Shown: positions 9,256 to 19,476, counted from the stretch's first letter. The stretch: DNA of 64,000 nt from Aquabacterium sp. J223 (GCF_024666615.1 NZ_CP088297.1:1364001-1428000); one strand, 5' to 3'. The notes: generated from the sequence alone by a model not told the origin. Numbers and translations are program-made.

Positions 9256-10074
9256 ATGCTCGTCCACCCGCAGTTCGATCCCGTTGCCGTGTCGCTGGGC
9301 CCCGTGCAGGTCCACTGGTACGGGCTGACCTACCTGGTCGCGTTCGGCCTCTTCTACTGGCTGACCTCGCGGCGGGCGGCGCTGCCCTGGTACGCCGCGC
9401 AGGGCTGGAGCCGGCGCGACGTCGAGGACCTGCTGTTCTTCGGCGTCGTCGGCGTGGTGGTGGGCGGGCGGCTGGGCTACGTGCTGTTCTACAAGCCGCT
9501 GCACTACATGGCGAACCCGCTCGAGGTCTTCGCGGTGTGGAAGGGCGGCATGGCCTTCCACGGCGGCCTGATCGGCGTGCTGCTGGCCATGGCCTGGTTC
9601 GCCCACCGCCGGCAGCGGCCCTGGCTGCAGGTCACCGACCTCATCGCACCGTCGATCCCGGTGGGCCTCGCCTCGGGACGCATGGGCAACTTCATCAACG
9701 GCGAGCTGTGGGGCCGCGCGGCGGACCCGTCGCTGCCCTGGGCCATGGTGTTCCCGCAGTCGGGCAGCGCGCTGCCGCGCCATCCGTCGCAGCTCTACCA
9801 GTTCGCGCTGGAGGGCCTGCTGCTGTTCGTGCTGCTGTGGTGGTACGCGCGCCGCGAGCGGCCGCTGGGCCGGGTCAGCGGCGTCTTCCTGCTCGGCTAC
9901 GGCGTGTTCCGCTTCATCGCCGAGGCCTTCCGCGAGCCCGACGCCTTCCTAGGCCTGCTGGCGCTGGACCTCAGCATGGGCCAGTGGCTGTGCCTGCCGA
10001 TGATCGCCGGCGGGCTGGCGCTCATCGCCTGGTCCGGCCGGCGGCCGTCCGACCGGCCGGCCGCGACCCGCTAG
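9256..10074 (+). CDS. lgt: prolipoprotein diacylglyceryl transferase
   Basis: A 272-aa polytopic inner-membrane enzyme that moves diacylglycerol from phosphatidylglycerol to the lipobox cysteine of prolipoproteins, the first step of lipoprotein maturation. The Lgt signature [14 protein letters not shown] is at about residues 141-154. [11 protein letters not shown] near the N-terminus and [13 protein letters not shown] further on are other conserved blocks. Seven hydrophobic helices are apparent. Full length. Confidence 0.97.
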   Translation: MLVHPQFDPVAVSLGPVQVHWYGLTYLVAFGLFYWLTSRRAALPWYAAQGWSRRDVEDLLFFGVVGVVVGGRLGYVLFYKPLHYMANPLEVFAVWKGGMAFHGGLIGVLLAMAWFAHRRQRPWLQVTDLIAPSIPVGLASGRMGNFINGELWGRAADPSLPWAMVFPQSGSALPRHPSQLYQFALEGLLLFVLLWWYARRERPLGRVSGVFLLGYGVFRFIAEAFREPDAFLGLLALDLSMGQWLCLPMIAGGLALIAWSGRRPSDRPAATR

Positions 10075-10103
10075 CATCGCGGCCGACCAGACCCCGAGCC
10101 CCC

Positions 10104-10862
10104 ATGCGCCAGATCTTCTTCGACACCGAGACCACCGGCCTCAGCCCCGACACCGGCGACCGCCTGGTCGAGATCGGCTGCGTGGAGATGGTCAGCCGCC
10201 GGCTCACCGGCCGCAACCTGCACCTGTACCTCAACCCCGAGCGCAAGAATTCCGAGGATGCCCTGCGCATCCACGGCCTGACCGACGACTTCCTCGCCGG
10301 GCAGCCGCGCTTCGCCGAGGTGGTCGACGAGCTGCTGGCCTTCCTCGACGGGGCGGAGGTGGTCATCCACAACGCCGCCTTCGACGTCGGCTTCCTCGAC
10401 GCCGAGCTGAAGCGCCTGGGCCGGCCGCCGTTCGCCCGCCACGTCGGCCGCATCACCGACACGCTGGCCATGGCGCGCGAGATGTTCCCCGGCAAGAGCA
10501 ACTCGCTGGACGCGCTGTGCCGCCGCCTGGAGGTCGACAACTCGAGCCGCACGCTGCACGGCGCGCTGCTCGATGCGGGCCTGCTGGCCGAGGTGTACAT
10601 CCACATGACCCGCGGTCAGGACTCGCTGGTCATCGAGGCCGACGGCGCGGCGTCCGGCGATGCGCAGGTGGCGCTGGCCGCGGTGGACTTCTCCTCGCTG
10701 TCGCTGCCGGTGCTGGCCGCCAGCGACGGCGAGGCCGAGGCGCACGACCGGCTGCTGGCCGACCTCGACAAGGCCAGCGGCGGCAAGACGGTGTGGCGCC
10801 GCCTGGCCGCGTCGGCACCCGTTGCACCGGCGGCTGCGCCGGCCGATCCGGTGATGGCATAA
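10104..10862 (+). CDS. dnaQ: DNA polymerase III epsilon subunit (3'-5' proofreading exonuclease)
   Basis: A 252-aa DEDDh exonuclease. Exo I (FFDTETTGLSP, residues 5-15), Exo II (VVIHNAAFDVGFLDAEL) and Exo III (SRTLHGALLDAGLLAEVY) are intact and supply the metal-binding acidic residues and catalytic His. It proofreads in the replisome. The C-terminal 65 residues are a variable linker for alpha-subunit binding. It lies 29 bp after lgt and immediately before tRNA-Val. Confidence 0.95.
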   Translation: MRQIFFDTETTGLSPDTGDRLVEIGCVEMVSRRLTGRNLHLYLNPERKNSEDALRIHGLTDDFLAGQPRFAEVVDELLAFLDGAEVVIHNAAFDVGFLDAELKRLGRPPFARHVGRITDTLAMAREMFPGKSNSLDALCRRLEVDNSSRTLHGALLDAGLLAEVYIHMTRGQDSLVIEADGAASGDAQVALAAVDFSSLSLPVLAASDGEAEAHDRLLADLDKASGGKTVWRRLAASAPVAPAAAPADPVMA

Positions 10863-10887
10863 TCCCGCGCTTTCCGAGCCACGGCTC

Positions 10888-10962
10888 GGGCGGTTAGCTC
10901 AGCGGTAGAGCACTGCCTTCACACGGCAGGGGTCGCAGGTTCGAACCCTGCACCGCCCACCA
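10888..10962 (+). tRNA. tRNA-Val (CAC)
   Basis: A 75-nt tRNA. The acceptor stem GGGCGGT pairs with ACCGCCC, followed by the discriminator A and encoded CCA. The D-arm is GCTC-AGCGGTA-GAGC. The anticodon stem CTGCC/GGCAG holds loop TTCACAC with anticodon CAC, which reads GTG valine codons. The T-arm is GCAGG-TTCGAAC-CCTGC. Confidence 0.97.
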
Positions 10963-10969
10963 GAACCCA

Positions 10970-11001
10970 GGGACCGGCCAGCGATGGCCGGTCCCTTTTT
11001 T
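10970..11001 (+). terminator. rho-independent terminator after tRNA-Val
   Basis: A perfect 10-bp stem (GGGACCGGCC / GGCCGGTCCC) with a six-base loop is followed by six Ts, 8 bp after the tRNA end. Confidence 0.9.
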
Positions 11002-11136
11002 CGTGCCCGGGCGTTCCACGCCCCAGGCGTCGGCGAGCCCGCCCGTCGACCGCCAATGACCTTGCCGCTGCGGTCTGGCGGGGCCGCATGCAACATCGTC
11101 CGGACGTTCCCGTCACACCACAGCCGACCCGTCGAC

Positions 11137-11733
11137 ATGAGCAACTCCCGCCAGACCGAACACCCGATCCACCCCCTGTTCACCGACCGCTGGTCGCCGC
11201 GCGCCTTCACCGGCGAGGCCATCCCGGCGGGCGAGCTGATGAGCCTGCTCGAGGCGGCGCGCTGGGCGCCGTCGGCGTACAACGCGCAGCCCTGGCGCTT
11301 CATCTACGCCCATCGCGACACGCCGGCCTGGCAGCCGCTGTTCGACGCGCTGGTGCCGTTCAACCAGGGCTGGGTGCAGCGCGCGGCCGCGATCATCGTG
11401 GTGGTCTCGGCCGAGCAGGCGGTGTTCCCCGGCAAGACGGCCCCGGCGCCGAACGCCTGGCATTCGTTCGACAGCGGTGCGGCCTGGGCCAGCCTGGCCT
11501 TCCAGGCGCAGCTCTCGGGCTGGGCCGCGCACGGCATGGCCGGCTTCGACGCCGACACGCTGCGCCAGGCCGCCGCCATCCCGGCCGGTTACGCCATCGA
11601 GGCGGTGGTCGCCGTTGGGCGCCAGGGCGACAAGTCGGTGCTGCCCGAGCCGCTGCAGGCCCGCGAGGTGCCCAGCCACCGGCGTCCGCTGGCCCAGTCG
11701 GTGGCCGAGGGCCGGTTCAACTTCGCCGAGTGA
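11137..11733 (+). CDS. nitroreductase-family oxidoreductase
   Basis: A 198-aa FMN-dependent nitroreductase-like protein. RWSPRAFTGEAIP and LLEAARWAPSAYNAQPWRF near the N-terminus are the FMN-phosphate-binding signature, and AAGYAIEAVVAVGRQGDKSVLPEPL lies near the C-terminus. Members reduce nitro groups, quinones or flavins with NAD(P)H, usually as dimers; the substrate here is unknown. The ATG at 11137 follows a long open leader with no family similarity. Single gene, convergent with the HpxZ-like gene. Confidence 0.85.
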   Translation: MSNSRQTEHPIHPLFTDRWSPRAFTGEAIPAGELMSLLEAARWAPSAYNAQPWRFIYAHRDTPAWQPLFDALVPFNQGWVQRAAAIIVVVSAEQAVFPGKTAPAPNAWHSFDSGAAWASLAFQAQLSGWAAHGMAGFDADTLRQAAAIPAGYAIEAVVAVGRQGDKSVLPEPLQAREVPSHRRPLAQSVAEGRFNFAE

Positions 11734-11790
11734 GGTGAACGGCGGCCCGTGCACCGGGCCGCGCCGCGGCCGCTGGCTTGGCCGGCGGCG

Positions 11791-12180
11791 TCAGCCCGTC
11801 TTCAAGAGGCTGACGTGCGCGGCGACCACGCGCCAGCCCTCCGGCCGGCGCACCCAGGTCTGGCTCTGCCGGCCGATGGCGTTGCCGCCCTCGCGCCGGA
11901 ACTCGGTCATCGCGGTCGCGAAGTCGCGGCCGAAGGTGGTGATGACGGTGCGCTGCAGCGTGCGCGCCAGCCCCGTCGACGGCCGCGCGGCGCGGAAGGC
12001 CGCGATCTCGTCGTAGCCGTACAGGTTCTCGCCGGCGCCGTAGCGGATGGTCTGCGGCGCCTGCCAGAACAGCTCGTCCAGCACCTCGACCCGGTTGTTC
12101 ACCAGCGCGTCCTCGTAGCGCTCGAAGACGGCGGTCACCTCGGCATGGACGTCGGGCAGGTTGATCTCGGGTGCGCTCAT
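11791..12180 (-). CDS. hpxZ: HpxZ/AtzH-type DUF3225 (SnoaL-like) protein
   Basis: A 129-aa protein with the DUF3225 cone fold pattern: [68 protein letters not shown], then [22 protein letters not shown]. HpxZ proteins belong to oxalurate/allantoin catabolism, and close relatives include AtzH, the dicarboxyurea amidohydrolase of cyanuric acid breakdown. Here it is divergent from a PuuE-like deacetylase (purine ureide context), while AtzE/AtzG/AtzF homologues lie 43-48 kb away in the same window. The family is clear; which reaction it performs is not. The ATG at 12180 opens [11 protein letters not shown]. Confidence 0.8.
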   Translation of the reverse strand: MSAPEINLPDVHAEVTAVFERYEDALVNNRVEVLDELFWQAPQTIRYGAGENLYGYDEIAAFRAARPSTGLARTLQRTVITTFGRDFATAMTEFRREGGNAIGRQSQTWVRRPEGWRVVAAHVSLLKTG

Positions 12181-12313
12181 CGGTGGTGAATCGGGTGGAG
12201 TGGACAGGGGCAGCCGGTCGCAAGGGCCGTGCCATCCACCGCCTGCGTCCCTGGCGGCGCCGGTGCGCGGCGGAGCCGGCACACTGCGGCCTCCCACCGC
12301 ACGCGCTCACACC

Positions 12314-13234
12314 ATGCAACAGGACGGCATCCGCGACTTCGTCGGCCATGGCCCCCGGCCGCCCGACCCGCAGTGGCCCGGCGGCGCCCGCCTGGCCGTC
12401 AACGTGGTGCTCAACGTCGAGGAAGGCTCCGAGTACGCGTTCGAGCACGGCGACGGCCGTTCCGAGACCACGCTCACCGACGCCGGCATGGGCCCCACCG
12501 GCGTAGAGGGCCGCGACCTCGCGGCCGAGTCGATGTTCGAGTACGGCACCCGGGTCGGCTTCTGGCGGCTGTGGCAGGCCGTCAAGTCGCGCGGCGTGCC
12601 GCTGACCATCAGCGGCTCGGCGCTGGCGCTGGAGCGCTGCCCGCCCATCGCCGAGGCCATCCGCGCCGCGGGCGACGAGGTGCTGTGCCATGGCTGGCGC
12701 TGGGTCAACCAGTTCAACATGGCCGAGGAGGAGGAGCGCGAGCACATCCGCCGGGCCGTCGCCAGCCTGCAGCGCACGGTGGGCCAGCGTCCGATCGGCT
12801 GGTACTGCCGCTACGGTCCCAGCCTCAACACCCGCCGCCTGCTGGTCGAGGAGGGCGGTTTCCTCTACGACTGCAATGCCTACAACGACGACCTGCCGTA
12901 CTGGGTGCGCGTCGGCGAAGGCGAGGCGGCCAGGCCGCACCTGGTGCTGCCGCACACCTTCGCCACCAACGACAACAAGTACGCCCGCGGCTGGTGGGGC
13001 ACGTCGGACGACTTCTTCGCCTGGGCCCGCGACAGCTTCGACGTGCTCTACCGCGAGGGGGCCACCTCGCCCAAGCTGATGGGCATCAGTCTGCACCTGC
13101 GGGTGTCGGGCCATCCGGGCCGCTCGGCAGGGGTGGAGCGCTTCCTCGACTACGTGCTCGGCCACCGCGACGTCTGGCTGTGCCGCCGTGGCGAGGTGGC
13201 CCGGCACTGGGCGGGCGTGCACCCGCCGGCCTGA
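12314..13234 (+). CDS. PuuE-like polysaccharide-deacetylase family protein (putative allantoinase)
   Basis: A 306-aa NodB-fold protein resembling PuuE: FVGHGPRPPDPQWPGGARLAVNVVLNVEEGSEY, SMFEYGTRVGFWRLW, ALERCPPIAEAIRAAGDEVLCHGWRW, PIGWYCRYGPSLNTRRLLVEEGGFLYD. PuuE-type enzymes open allantoin or related cyclic ureides without a typical metal centre. It is divergent from the HpxZ-like gene with a 133-bp shared promoter region, suggesting a small ureide-catabolism unit. A deacetylase acting on another amide is possible. Confidence 0.75.
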   Translation: MQQDGIRDFVGHGPRPPDPQWPGGARLAVNVVLNVEEGSEYAFEHGDGRSETTLTDAGMGPTGVEGRDLAAESMFEYGTRVGFWRLWQAVKSRGVPLTISGSALALERCPPIAEAIRAAGDEVLCHGWRWVNQFNMAEEEEREHIRRAVASLQRTVGQRPIGWYCRYGPSLNTRRLLVEEGGFLYDCNAYNDDLPYWVRVGEGEAARPHLVLPHTFATNDNKYARGWWGTSDDFFAWARDSFDVLYREGATSPKLMGISLHLRVSGHPGRSAGVERFLDYVLGHRDVWLCRRGEVARHWAGVHPPA

Positions 13235-13285
13235 TCCCGGGGCTTTGCGCGGCGCGCAGGGGGGCCGTCCCTAGAATTCCGCGCG

Positions 13286-15973
13286 ATGCCGAGCCCGCCC
13301 GCCTCGCCGCAACCGCTGGACCGCATGGACGCGGCCGTGCGTGCGGCGGGCGTCGGCGTCTGGCTGAACCCGCTGCCCCTGGGCGAACTGGTGTGGAACG
13401 AGAACACCAAGGCCCACTTCCACCTGCCGCCCGACGCCCGGCCGACCATCGAGCTGTTCTTCGAGCGGTTGCATGCCGACGACCGCGAGCGGGTGCGCCA
13501 TGCGGTGACCCGTGCGGTGGAGGAGGGCACCTCGTTCGACGAGGTCTACCGAACCGTGAGCCCCGGTGGGGACCTCAAGTGGATCCACGCCATCGGCCGC
13601 CTGGTGCGTGGCGAGGACGGCCAGGCCCGGCAGTTCGACGGCATCACGCTGGACATCACCGGACCGGTCAGCGCCCAGCAGCAGCTGCGCTACTTCGCCG
13701 ACTCGGCGCCCGCCATGCTGTGGGTGACCGACTCCGAAGGCCGCTGCACCTTCCTGTCGCGCGCGTGGACCGATTTCACCGGCCAGCCGGAGGTCGAGGG
13801 GCTGGGCTTCGGCTGGCTGGAGAAGGTCCACTCCGACGACCGGCCGAGGGCGGAGGCGGCCTTCCTCGACGCCACGGCGCGCCAGGCCAGCTTCGCGCTG
13901 GAGCACCGGGTGCGGCGCGCCGACGGCCGCTGGGCCTGGGTCATCGACGCCGGCCGGCCGCGCGTCGGCTCCGGCGGCGAGTTCCTCGGCTTCGCCGGCT
14001 CGGTGACGGACATCGACGACCGCCGCCGGGCCGAGGACGCGCTGCGCCGCTCCAGCGACCGCTACGCCCAGCTGCTCGAGTCCATCGACGAGGGCTTCTG
14101 CATCGTGCAGGTCCTGCTCGACGGGCAGCGCCGGCCGGTGGACTACCGCTTCGTCGAGACCAACCCGCTGTTCGAGCGCCAGACCGGCCTGCACCGGCCC
14201 GTCGGCCGCACCGCGCGCGAGCTGGTGCCGGGCCTGGAAGAGTTCTGGTTCGAGACCTACGGCGAGGTGGCGCTGCGCCGGCTGCCGCGCCGCTTCACCC
14301 ACGGCTCGCAGGCCATGGGCCGCTGGTTCGACGTCTTCGCCTCGCCGATCGGCGAGCCGGTCGAGCTGCTGGTGGCCATCCTCTTCCGCGACGTCACCGA
14401 CCGCATGCTGCAGGAGCGCCGGCTGCGCGACAGCGAGGAGCGCTACCGCGGCTTCCTGGCCAGCAGCACCGAGGGCATCTGGCGCATGGAGTTCGACCCG
14501 CCGGTGGACACCGCGCTGCCGCCCGAGCGGCAGGTCGACGCCATCTTCGACCACGGCCGCTTCGCCGAATGCAACCACGTGCTGGCGCGCATGTACGACC
14601 TGGCTTCGCCCGACGACCTCGTCGGCAAGGGGCTGTCGATGACGATGGACCGCGACGAGCCCCAGGCGCGGGCCTACCTGCTGGGCCTGATCGCGGCCGG
14701 CTACCGCGCGGCCGAGGTGGAGTCGCTCGAACACGACCGGGAGGGACGTCCGGTCTGGTTCGCCAACAACCTGTCCGGCGTCATCGAGAACGGCCTGCTG
14801 GTGCGGGCCTGGGGCACCCAGCGCGACATCACCGACCGCAAGCGTGCCGAGGCCGCGCTGATGGAGGCCGACCAGCGCAAGGACGAGTTCCTCGCCACGC
14901 TGGCGCACGAACTGCGCAACCCGCTGGCGCCCATCCGCAGCGCCGCCGAGCTGCTGCGCCGCCGTGGGGGCGACGACGCGCTGCTGAGCCGCCATGCCGG
15001 GATGATCGGCCGCCAGGTCAGCCACCTGGCCCGCATGATCGACGACCTGATGGACGTCAGCCGCGTCACCCGAGGCCGGCTCGAGCTGCGGCTGGCGCCG
15101 GTGGTGCTGCAGGACGTGGTCCGCGCCGCGCTGGACAACGCCCAGGAGTTGCTGCAGGCCGGCCGCCACCCGGTGACGCTGAGGCTGCCTGAGGCGCCGG
15201 TGCGGCTGCTCGGCGACGAGGTGCGGCTGGTGCAGGTGGTGCAGAACCTGCTGACCAACGCCGCCCGCTACTCGGCGGACGGCCGGCCCGTCACGGTCAC
15301 GGTCGAGGCCGAGGGCGGACAGGCCCGGCTGCGGGTGCGCGACCAGGGCGTGGGCATCGCGCCGGAGCAGATGACGCGGCTCTTCGAGTTGTTCTGGCAG
15401 GGCGGCGTCGCCGCCGACCGGGCCGGCGGCGGCCTGGGCATCGGCCTGTCGCTGGTGCGGCGCCTCGCCGAGTTGCACGGCGGCACGGTGCAGGCCCACA
15501 GTGGGGGCCTGGGCCAGGGCAGCGAGTTCGTCGTCCGCCTGCCGCTGGTGCCGGCGGCCACCGACACGTCCCTGCCGGCCGTCGCCGACCCGGCCGCTGC
15601 GCGCGCCTGCACCGTGCTGCTCGTCGACGACAACCGCGACGCCGCCGACACGCTGGCCGAGGTGCTGCGGCTGTCGGGCTACGAGGTGGCCACCGCCTAC
15701 GACGGGGTCGAGGGGCTGGCGGTGGCGCAGTCGCTGCGGCCCGACGTCGCGGTGCTCGACCTCGGCATGCCGCGCCTGGACGGTTACGCCACCTGCCGCG
15801 CGCTGCGCGAGCGGCCTCAGGGGCGGGACATGACGGTGCTGGCGCTGTCGGGCTGGGGCCAGGCCGCCGACCAGGCCCGTGCCGCCGACGCCGGCTTCGA
15901 CGCCCACCTGATCAAGCCGGTCGACCCCGACACGCTGGTGCAGGCCATCGAGGCCGCACGCCGCCGCCGCTGA
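13286..15973 (+). CDS. multi-PAS hybrid sensor histidine kinase with C-terminal receiver
   Basis: An 895-aa soluble hybrid kinase with no membrane helices. Four PAS/PAC-like modules fill residues 1 to about 525 (for example [50 protein letters not shown], and [17 protein letters not shown]). The HisKA domain starts near 532 with [26 protein letters not shown], whose His is the phosphorylation site. HATPase_c follows ([41 protein letters not shown]). A receiver spans about 775-892 ([28 protein letters not shown]). No output regulator is adjacent, so it probably signals through a phosphorelay encoded elsewhere. The first gene product, ATG at 13286, is short of upstream signals. Confidence 0.92.
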   Translation: MPSPPASPQPLDRMDAAVRAAGVGVWLNPLPLGELVWNENTKAHFHLPPDARPTIELFFERLHADDRERVRHAVTRAVEEGTSFDEVYRTVSPGGDLKWIHAIGRLVRGEDGQARQFDGITLDITGPVSAQQQLRYFADSAPAMLWVTDSEGRCTFLSRAWTDFTGQPEVEGLGFGWLEKVHSDDRPRAEAAFLDATARQASFALEHRVRRADGRWAWVIDAGRPRVGSGGEFLGFAGSVTDIDDRRRAEDALRRSSDRYAQLLESIDEGFCIVQVLLDGQRRPVDYRFVETNPLFERQTGLHRPVGRTARELVPGLEEFWFETYGEVALRRLPRRFTHGSQAMGRWFDVFASPIGEPVELLVAILFRDVTDRMLQERRLRDSEERYRGFLASSTEGIWRMEFDPPVDTALPPERQVDAIFDHGRFAECNHVLARMYDLASPDDLVGKGLSMTMDRDEPQARAYLLGLIAAGYRAAEVESLEHDREGRPVWFANNLSGVIENGLLVRAWGTQRDITDRKRAEAALMEADQRKDEFLATLAHELRNPLAPIRSAAELLRRRGGDDALLSRHAGMIGRQVSHLARMIDDLMDVSRVTRGRLELRLAPVVLQDVVRAALDNAQELLQAGRHPVTLRLPEAPVRLLGDEVRLVQVVQNLLTNAARYSADGRPVTVTVEAEGGQARLRVRDQGVGIAPEQMTRLFELFWQGGVAADRAGGGLGIGLSLVRRLAELHGGTVQAHSGGLGQGSEFVVRLPLVPAATDTSLPAVADPAAARACTVLLVDDNRDAADTLAEVLRLSGYEVATAYDGVEGLAVAQSLRPDVAVLDLGMPRLDGYATCRALRERPQGRDMTVLALSGWGQAADQARAADAGFDAHLIKPVDPDTLVQAIEAARRRR

Positions 15974-15979
15974 CCGGCG

Positions 15980-17398
15980 CTACAGCCGCCGCACCTTCAC
16001 CGACCGGCCCTTCACCCGGCCGGCGTTGAGCCCGGCCAGGGCCCGAGGCGCCACCTCGCGCGCCACCGCCACGTAGGTCGAGAACTCGTTGACGACGATG
16101 CGGCCCACCTGCGCCGACGGCAGACCCAGGTCCTTGGTCAGCGCGCCCAGCACGTCGCCGGGGCGGATCTTCTCCTTGCGCCCGCCGAGGATCTGCAGCG
16201 TGGCCATCGGCGGGCACAGCGGCTCGTTCGAGGCCGGCGTCAGTTCGTCGAGCGGGTGCCAGTCGCTGGCCCGGCCCAGGCGCTCGTCGATGCGGCCCAC
16301 CGCGCCCATCTCGTCCAGGCTGGCCAGGCTGAAGGCCCAGCCCTCGGCGTCGCCGCGGCCGGTGCGGCCGATGCGGTGCAGGTGCACGTCGGGGTCGGGG
16401 CTGATGTCGACGTTGACCACCGCGGCCAGCGCCTCGATGTCCAGCCCGCGGGCGGCGATGTCGGTGGCGACGAGCACGGAGGCGCTGCCGTTGGCGAAGC
16501 GCACCAGCACCTGGTCGCGCTCGCGCTGCTCCAGGTCGCCGTGCAGTTCCAGCGCGACGATGCCCTCGGCCTGCAGCACCGCCACCAGGTCGCGGCACTG
16601 CCGCTTGGTGTTGCAGAAGGCCAGCGTGCTCGCCGGGCGGAAGTGGTCGAGCAGCCGTCCCACGGTGTGCAGCCGCTGCGCGTCGGTCACCTCGTAGAAG
16701 CGCTGGCGGATCTGCGTCGCCGAAGGCCGCTCGGTGAGCGTGACCTGCAGCGGCTCGCGCATGAAGCGGCCCGCCAGCGCCTTCACGCCGTCGGGGTAGG
16801 TGGCGGAGAACAGCAGCGTCTGCCGCCTGGCGGGGCAGTGCGTCAGCACCTGCGCGATGTCCTCGGCGAAGCCCATCTCCAGCATGCGGTCGGCCTCGTC
16901 CAGCACCAGCGTGGCCAGGCCCGCCAGCGACAGGTGGCCGCGCGACAGGTGGTCGAGCACCCGGCCTGGCGTGCCCACCACCACATGCGCGCCGTGCGCC
17001 AGGCTCTCGGCCTGCGGCCGCAGCGGCGCCCCGCCGGTGAGCAGCAGCACCTTCAGGTTGGCCTCGGCCCGCGCCAGCTGCCGCAGGTCCTGCGCCACCT
17101 GGTCGGCCAGCTCGCGGGTGGGGCACAGCACCAGCGCCTGCACGTCGGTGCGGCGGGGGTCCAGCCGCTGCAGCAACGGCAGGCCGAAGGCGGCGGTCTT
17201 GCCGCTGCCGGTGCGGGCCTGGGCGATGAGGTCGCGGCCCGACAGCGCGGCCGGCAGCGTGGCCGCCTGCACCGGCGTCATGCGCTCGAAGCCCATGCGC
17301 ACCAGGTTGTCCAGCACCGCCTGGGGCAGCGGCAGGCTGGCGAAGGAAAGGCCGGCGGCGGGCGTGGCGGCCGGCGTGCGGAGGGGTGCGTCGCTCAT
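15980..17398 (-). CDS. dbpA: ATP-dependent RNA helicase DbpA
   Basis: A 472-aa DEAD-box helicase. Q motif and GFERMTPVQAATLP near residue 35, motif I ARTGSGKTAAFGLPLLQ, motif Ia PTRELADQVAQ, motif II VLDEADRMLEMGF, motif III SATYPDG, motif V ATDIAARGLD and motif VI HRIGRTGRG are all intact. Residues from about 395 form the DbpA RNA-binding domain (LQILGGRKEKIRPGDVLGALTKDLGLPSAQVGRIVVNEFSTYVAV), which recognises 23S rRNA hairpin 92. Role: late 50S assembly. It is convergent with the hybrid kinase, 6 bp apart. Confidence 0.95.
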   Translation of the reverse strand: MSDAPLRTPAATPAAGLSFASLPLPQAVLDNLVRMGFERMTPVQAATLPAALSGRDLIAQARTGSGKTAAFGLPLLQRLDPRRTDVQALVLCPTRELADQVAQDLRQLARAEANLKVLLLTGGAPLRPQAESLAHGAHVVVGTPGRVLDHLSRGHLSLAGLATLVLDEADRMLEMGFAEDIAQVLTHCPARRQTLLFSATYPDGVKALAGRFMREPLQVTLTERPSATQIRQRFYEVTDAQRLHTVGRLLDHFRPASTLAFCNTKRQCRDLVAVLQAEGIVALELHGDLEQRERDQVLVRFANGSASVLVATDIAARGLDIEALAAVVNVDISPDPDVHLHRIGRTGRGDAEGWAFSLASLDEMGAVGRIDERLGRASDWHPLDELTPASNEPLCPPMATLQILGGRKEKIRPGDVLGALTKDLGLPSAQVGRIVVNEFSTYVAVAREVAPRALAGLNAGRVKGRSVKVRRL

Positions 17399-17530
17399 GG
17401 GGGATTGTCGCCCCCGGCCCGACGGGTCGCGGAGGCCGCGGGGTACGATGGCCCGAAACGGCGGCCGACACGAGCGCCTCTCGTCCCCCCATTGCGGCCC
17501 GGCCTGCCGACGCCGCCAGCGAAAGCGCCC

Positions 17531-17785
17531 GTGAACAACCTGCAGGAAGTGACCGAACGCATCTGCGAGCTCAAGGGCAGCCTGATCGCCCTCGATGCGC
17601 TGCTCTCGGCCATGCTGGTCGAGATCCCCGACGCCTCCCGCGGTGCGCTGCATGCGGCGCTGACCGCGCATGCCGAGATCGCGCGCACGGTGCTGCTCAA
17701 CACCCCCATCTCCGAGCACACCATCGCCGCCTTCGAGCGCGACACCGCGCGCATGCGCAAGCTCGTGGAGCCGGTCGTCGGCTGA
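17531..17785 (+). CDS. small helical protein, function unknown
   Basis: An 84-aa protein from a GTG start (VNNLQEVTERICELKGSLIALDALLSAMLVEIP...). It is predicted all-helical, has one Cys and no signal peptide. The composition is protein-like rather than low-complexity, which supports a real gene. I do not recognise a family. It lies between dbpA (divergent) and the cold-shock gene. Confidence 0.6.
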   Translation: MNNLQEVTERICELKGSLIALDALLSAMLVEIPDASRGALHAALTAHAEIARTVLLNTPISEHTIAAFERDTARMRKLVEPVVG

Positions 17786-18000
17786 GGGCAAGAAGCCCTG
17801 TCCGCGGCCGGCGCGGCTTTGCTGCTACAGTCGCCCCCAGTGGTCATGCACAGGAACCGTCGTTTTGTGGTCGGTTCTTTCACCTGTCCGGTTCCGCGAC
17901 AGGTTCGTTTGAATTTCCCCCTGGGTGATTTCTTGCGCGTCGCTACCGCGCGTCAGCATGTGCTGCGCGCTTCTCCTCCATCACTCCAGAAGGAATTCAG
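17786..18000 (+). promoter_or_regulatory. cold-shock gene leader with hairpin
   Basis: A 215-bp leader upstream of the cold-shock gene. ACCTGTC (17882-17888) and GACAGGT (17898-17904) form a 7-bp hairpin, and the gene has a GAAGGAATT ribosome binding site. Long structured leaders are known to control csp mRNAs; whether this one is transcribed is not shown. Confidence 0.4.
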
Positions 18001-18228
18001 ATGAACGACAACACCAACAGCACCACCGAAACCGGCATCGTCAAGTGGTTCGACGCCGGCAAGGGCTTCGGCTTCATCACGCCGGAGCGTGGCGGCAAGG
18101 ACCTGTTCGCCCACTTCAGCGAGATCCGCAGCAGCGGCTACAAGACCCTGGACGAGAACCAGCGCGTCGAGTTCGAGATCAAGCAAGGCCAGAAGGGCCC
18201 GCAAGCGGCGAACATCCGCGTGATCTGA
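18001..18228 (+). CDS. cold-shock domain protein (CspA family)
   Basis: A 75-aa single cold-shock domain. RNP1 (KGFGFITP, residues 21-28) and RNP2 (DLFAHFSEI, residues 34-42) are intact, after an 11-residue Asn/Thr-rich start. It binds single-stranded RNA and DNA as a chaperone or antiterminator. A long leader precedes it and a strong terminator follows, so it is monocistronic. Confidence 0.96.
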   Translation: MNDNTNSTTETGIVKWFDAGKGFGFITPERGGKDLFAHFSEIRSSGYKTLDENQRVEFEIKQGQKGPQAANIRVI

Positions 18229-18249
18229 GTCGCCTCGGCGCCTCTCTCT

Positions 18250-18282
18250 GAAAAGCCGCGGCGTGCCGCGGCTTTTTCTTTG
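18250..18282 (+). terminator. rho-independent terminator after the cold-shock gene
   Basis: AGCCGCGGC / GCCGCGGCT form a 9-bp stem with a two-base loop, flanked by AAAA before and TTTTTCTTT after, 26 bp past the stop codon. Confidence 0.92.
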
Positions 18283-18317
18283 GCACCGCGGTTGCCGCAG
18301 GACCGTCGCACCTGCCC

Positions 18318-19476
18318 ATGACCGCCTTCTTTCCATGCCATGACGGCGACGTCGCCCGTCGCACCCGCCGCCTCGCGGCCGCGCTGATGGCGCTGGCCGT
18401 GCTGGTGGGCTGCGCCACCGACCCCGGCAGCGCCGGCCTGTCGTCCACCGCCTCGCCCAACGAGGTGCGGTTGCGGCTGATGCAACTGCTGCCGCCGGCG
18501 GTGTCCGACCGCGCCGGCTGGGCCGCCGACCTGCAGGTGGCGTTCACCGCGCTCGAACTGCCGGCGGGGCCGGAGCAACTGTGCGCCGCCATCGCGGTGA
18601 TCGAGCAGGAGTCGGGCTTCCAGGCCGACCCGCCGGTGGCCAACCTGCCGCGCATCGCCTGGTCCGAGATCGACCGTCGCGCCGAGGCGCTGGGCGTGCC
18701 CGGCCTGCTGGTGCGCGGCGCGCTGCAGCTCCCCCTCGAAGGACGGCCGCAGCTACGCCGACCGCCTGGACGCGGTGAAGACCGAGCGCGAGCTGAGCCG
18801 CGTCTTCGAGGACCTGATCGACGCGGTGCCGCTGGGCCGGCGGCTCTTCGCCAGCCACAACCCGGTGCGCACCGGCGGGCCGATGCAGGTGGCCATCACC
18901 TTCGCCGAACGCCACGCCGGCGAACGGCCCTACCCCTACCCGCTGGGCGACGACGGCAGCGTGCGGCGCGAGGTGTTCACCCGCCGCGGCGGCGTGTACT
19001 TCGGCGTCGCCCACCTGCTGGCCTATCGCGCGCCGGAGTACGACCGGCCGCTCTACCGCTTCGCTGACTTCAACGCCGGCCGCTGGGCCAGCCGCAACGC
19101 CGCCTTCCAGCAGGCGGTGAGCCTCGCCACCGGCATCGCGCTGGCGCTCGACGGCGACCTGCTGCGTCCCGGCGCCGACCCCGACCGGCCCGGCGCCACC
19201 GAGGCCGCGGTGCGCCAGCTGCTGCGGCGCCATGGGTTCGACGACGGTGACGTGCGCTCGGCCCTGGCCCAGGGCGACCGTGCCGACTTCGGCGGCGGCC
19301 GGCTCTACCGCCGTGTCTTCGAACTGGCCGAGCAGGCCGAGGGCCGGCCGCTGCCGCGCGCCGTGCTGCCGCGCATCGCCCTGCGCGGGCCGAAGATCAG
19401 CCGGCCGCTGACCACCGAATGGTTCGCCAACCGGGTGGACGAACGCCACCGGCGCTGCCTGGCGCGGGGGCTCTGA
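18318..19476 (+). pseudogene. DUF1615 lipoprotein, frameshifted
   Basis: A DUF1615-family lipoprotein of about 385 aa in two frames. The first frame has a signal peptide with lipobox LVGC near residue 32 and runs through AIAVIEQESGFQADPPVANLPRIAW. The second carries SKDGRSYADRLDAVKTERELSRVFEDL to [17 protein letters not shown]. The break is a C5 run at 18731-18735; four Cs restore QLPSKDGRSYAD. Both halves are intact. DUF1615 proteins are outer-membrane or periplasmic lipoproteins of unknown function with a weak lysozyme-like EQESGF motif. Confidence 0.78.

Noticed and set aside
5904-10862. 1652-codon open frame on the plus strand
   Set aside because: It joins antisense ilvD sequence with fragments of the LysR, lgt and dnaQ regions in one phase. 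Only the LysR N-terminal half and dnaQ parts are real, and they are annotated separately.
10888-10962. tRNA-Val as an integration site for a mobile element
   Set aside because: No integrase gene and no repeat of the tRNA 3' end was seen nearby; the downstream terminator and nitroreductase gene look like normal chromosome.
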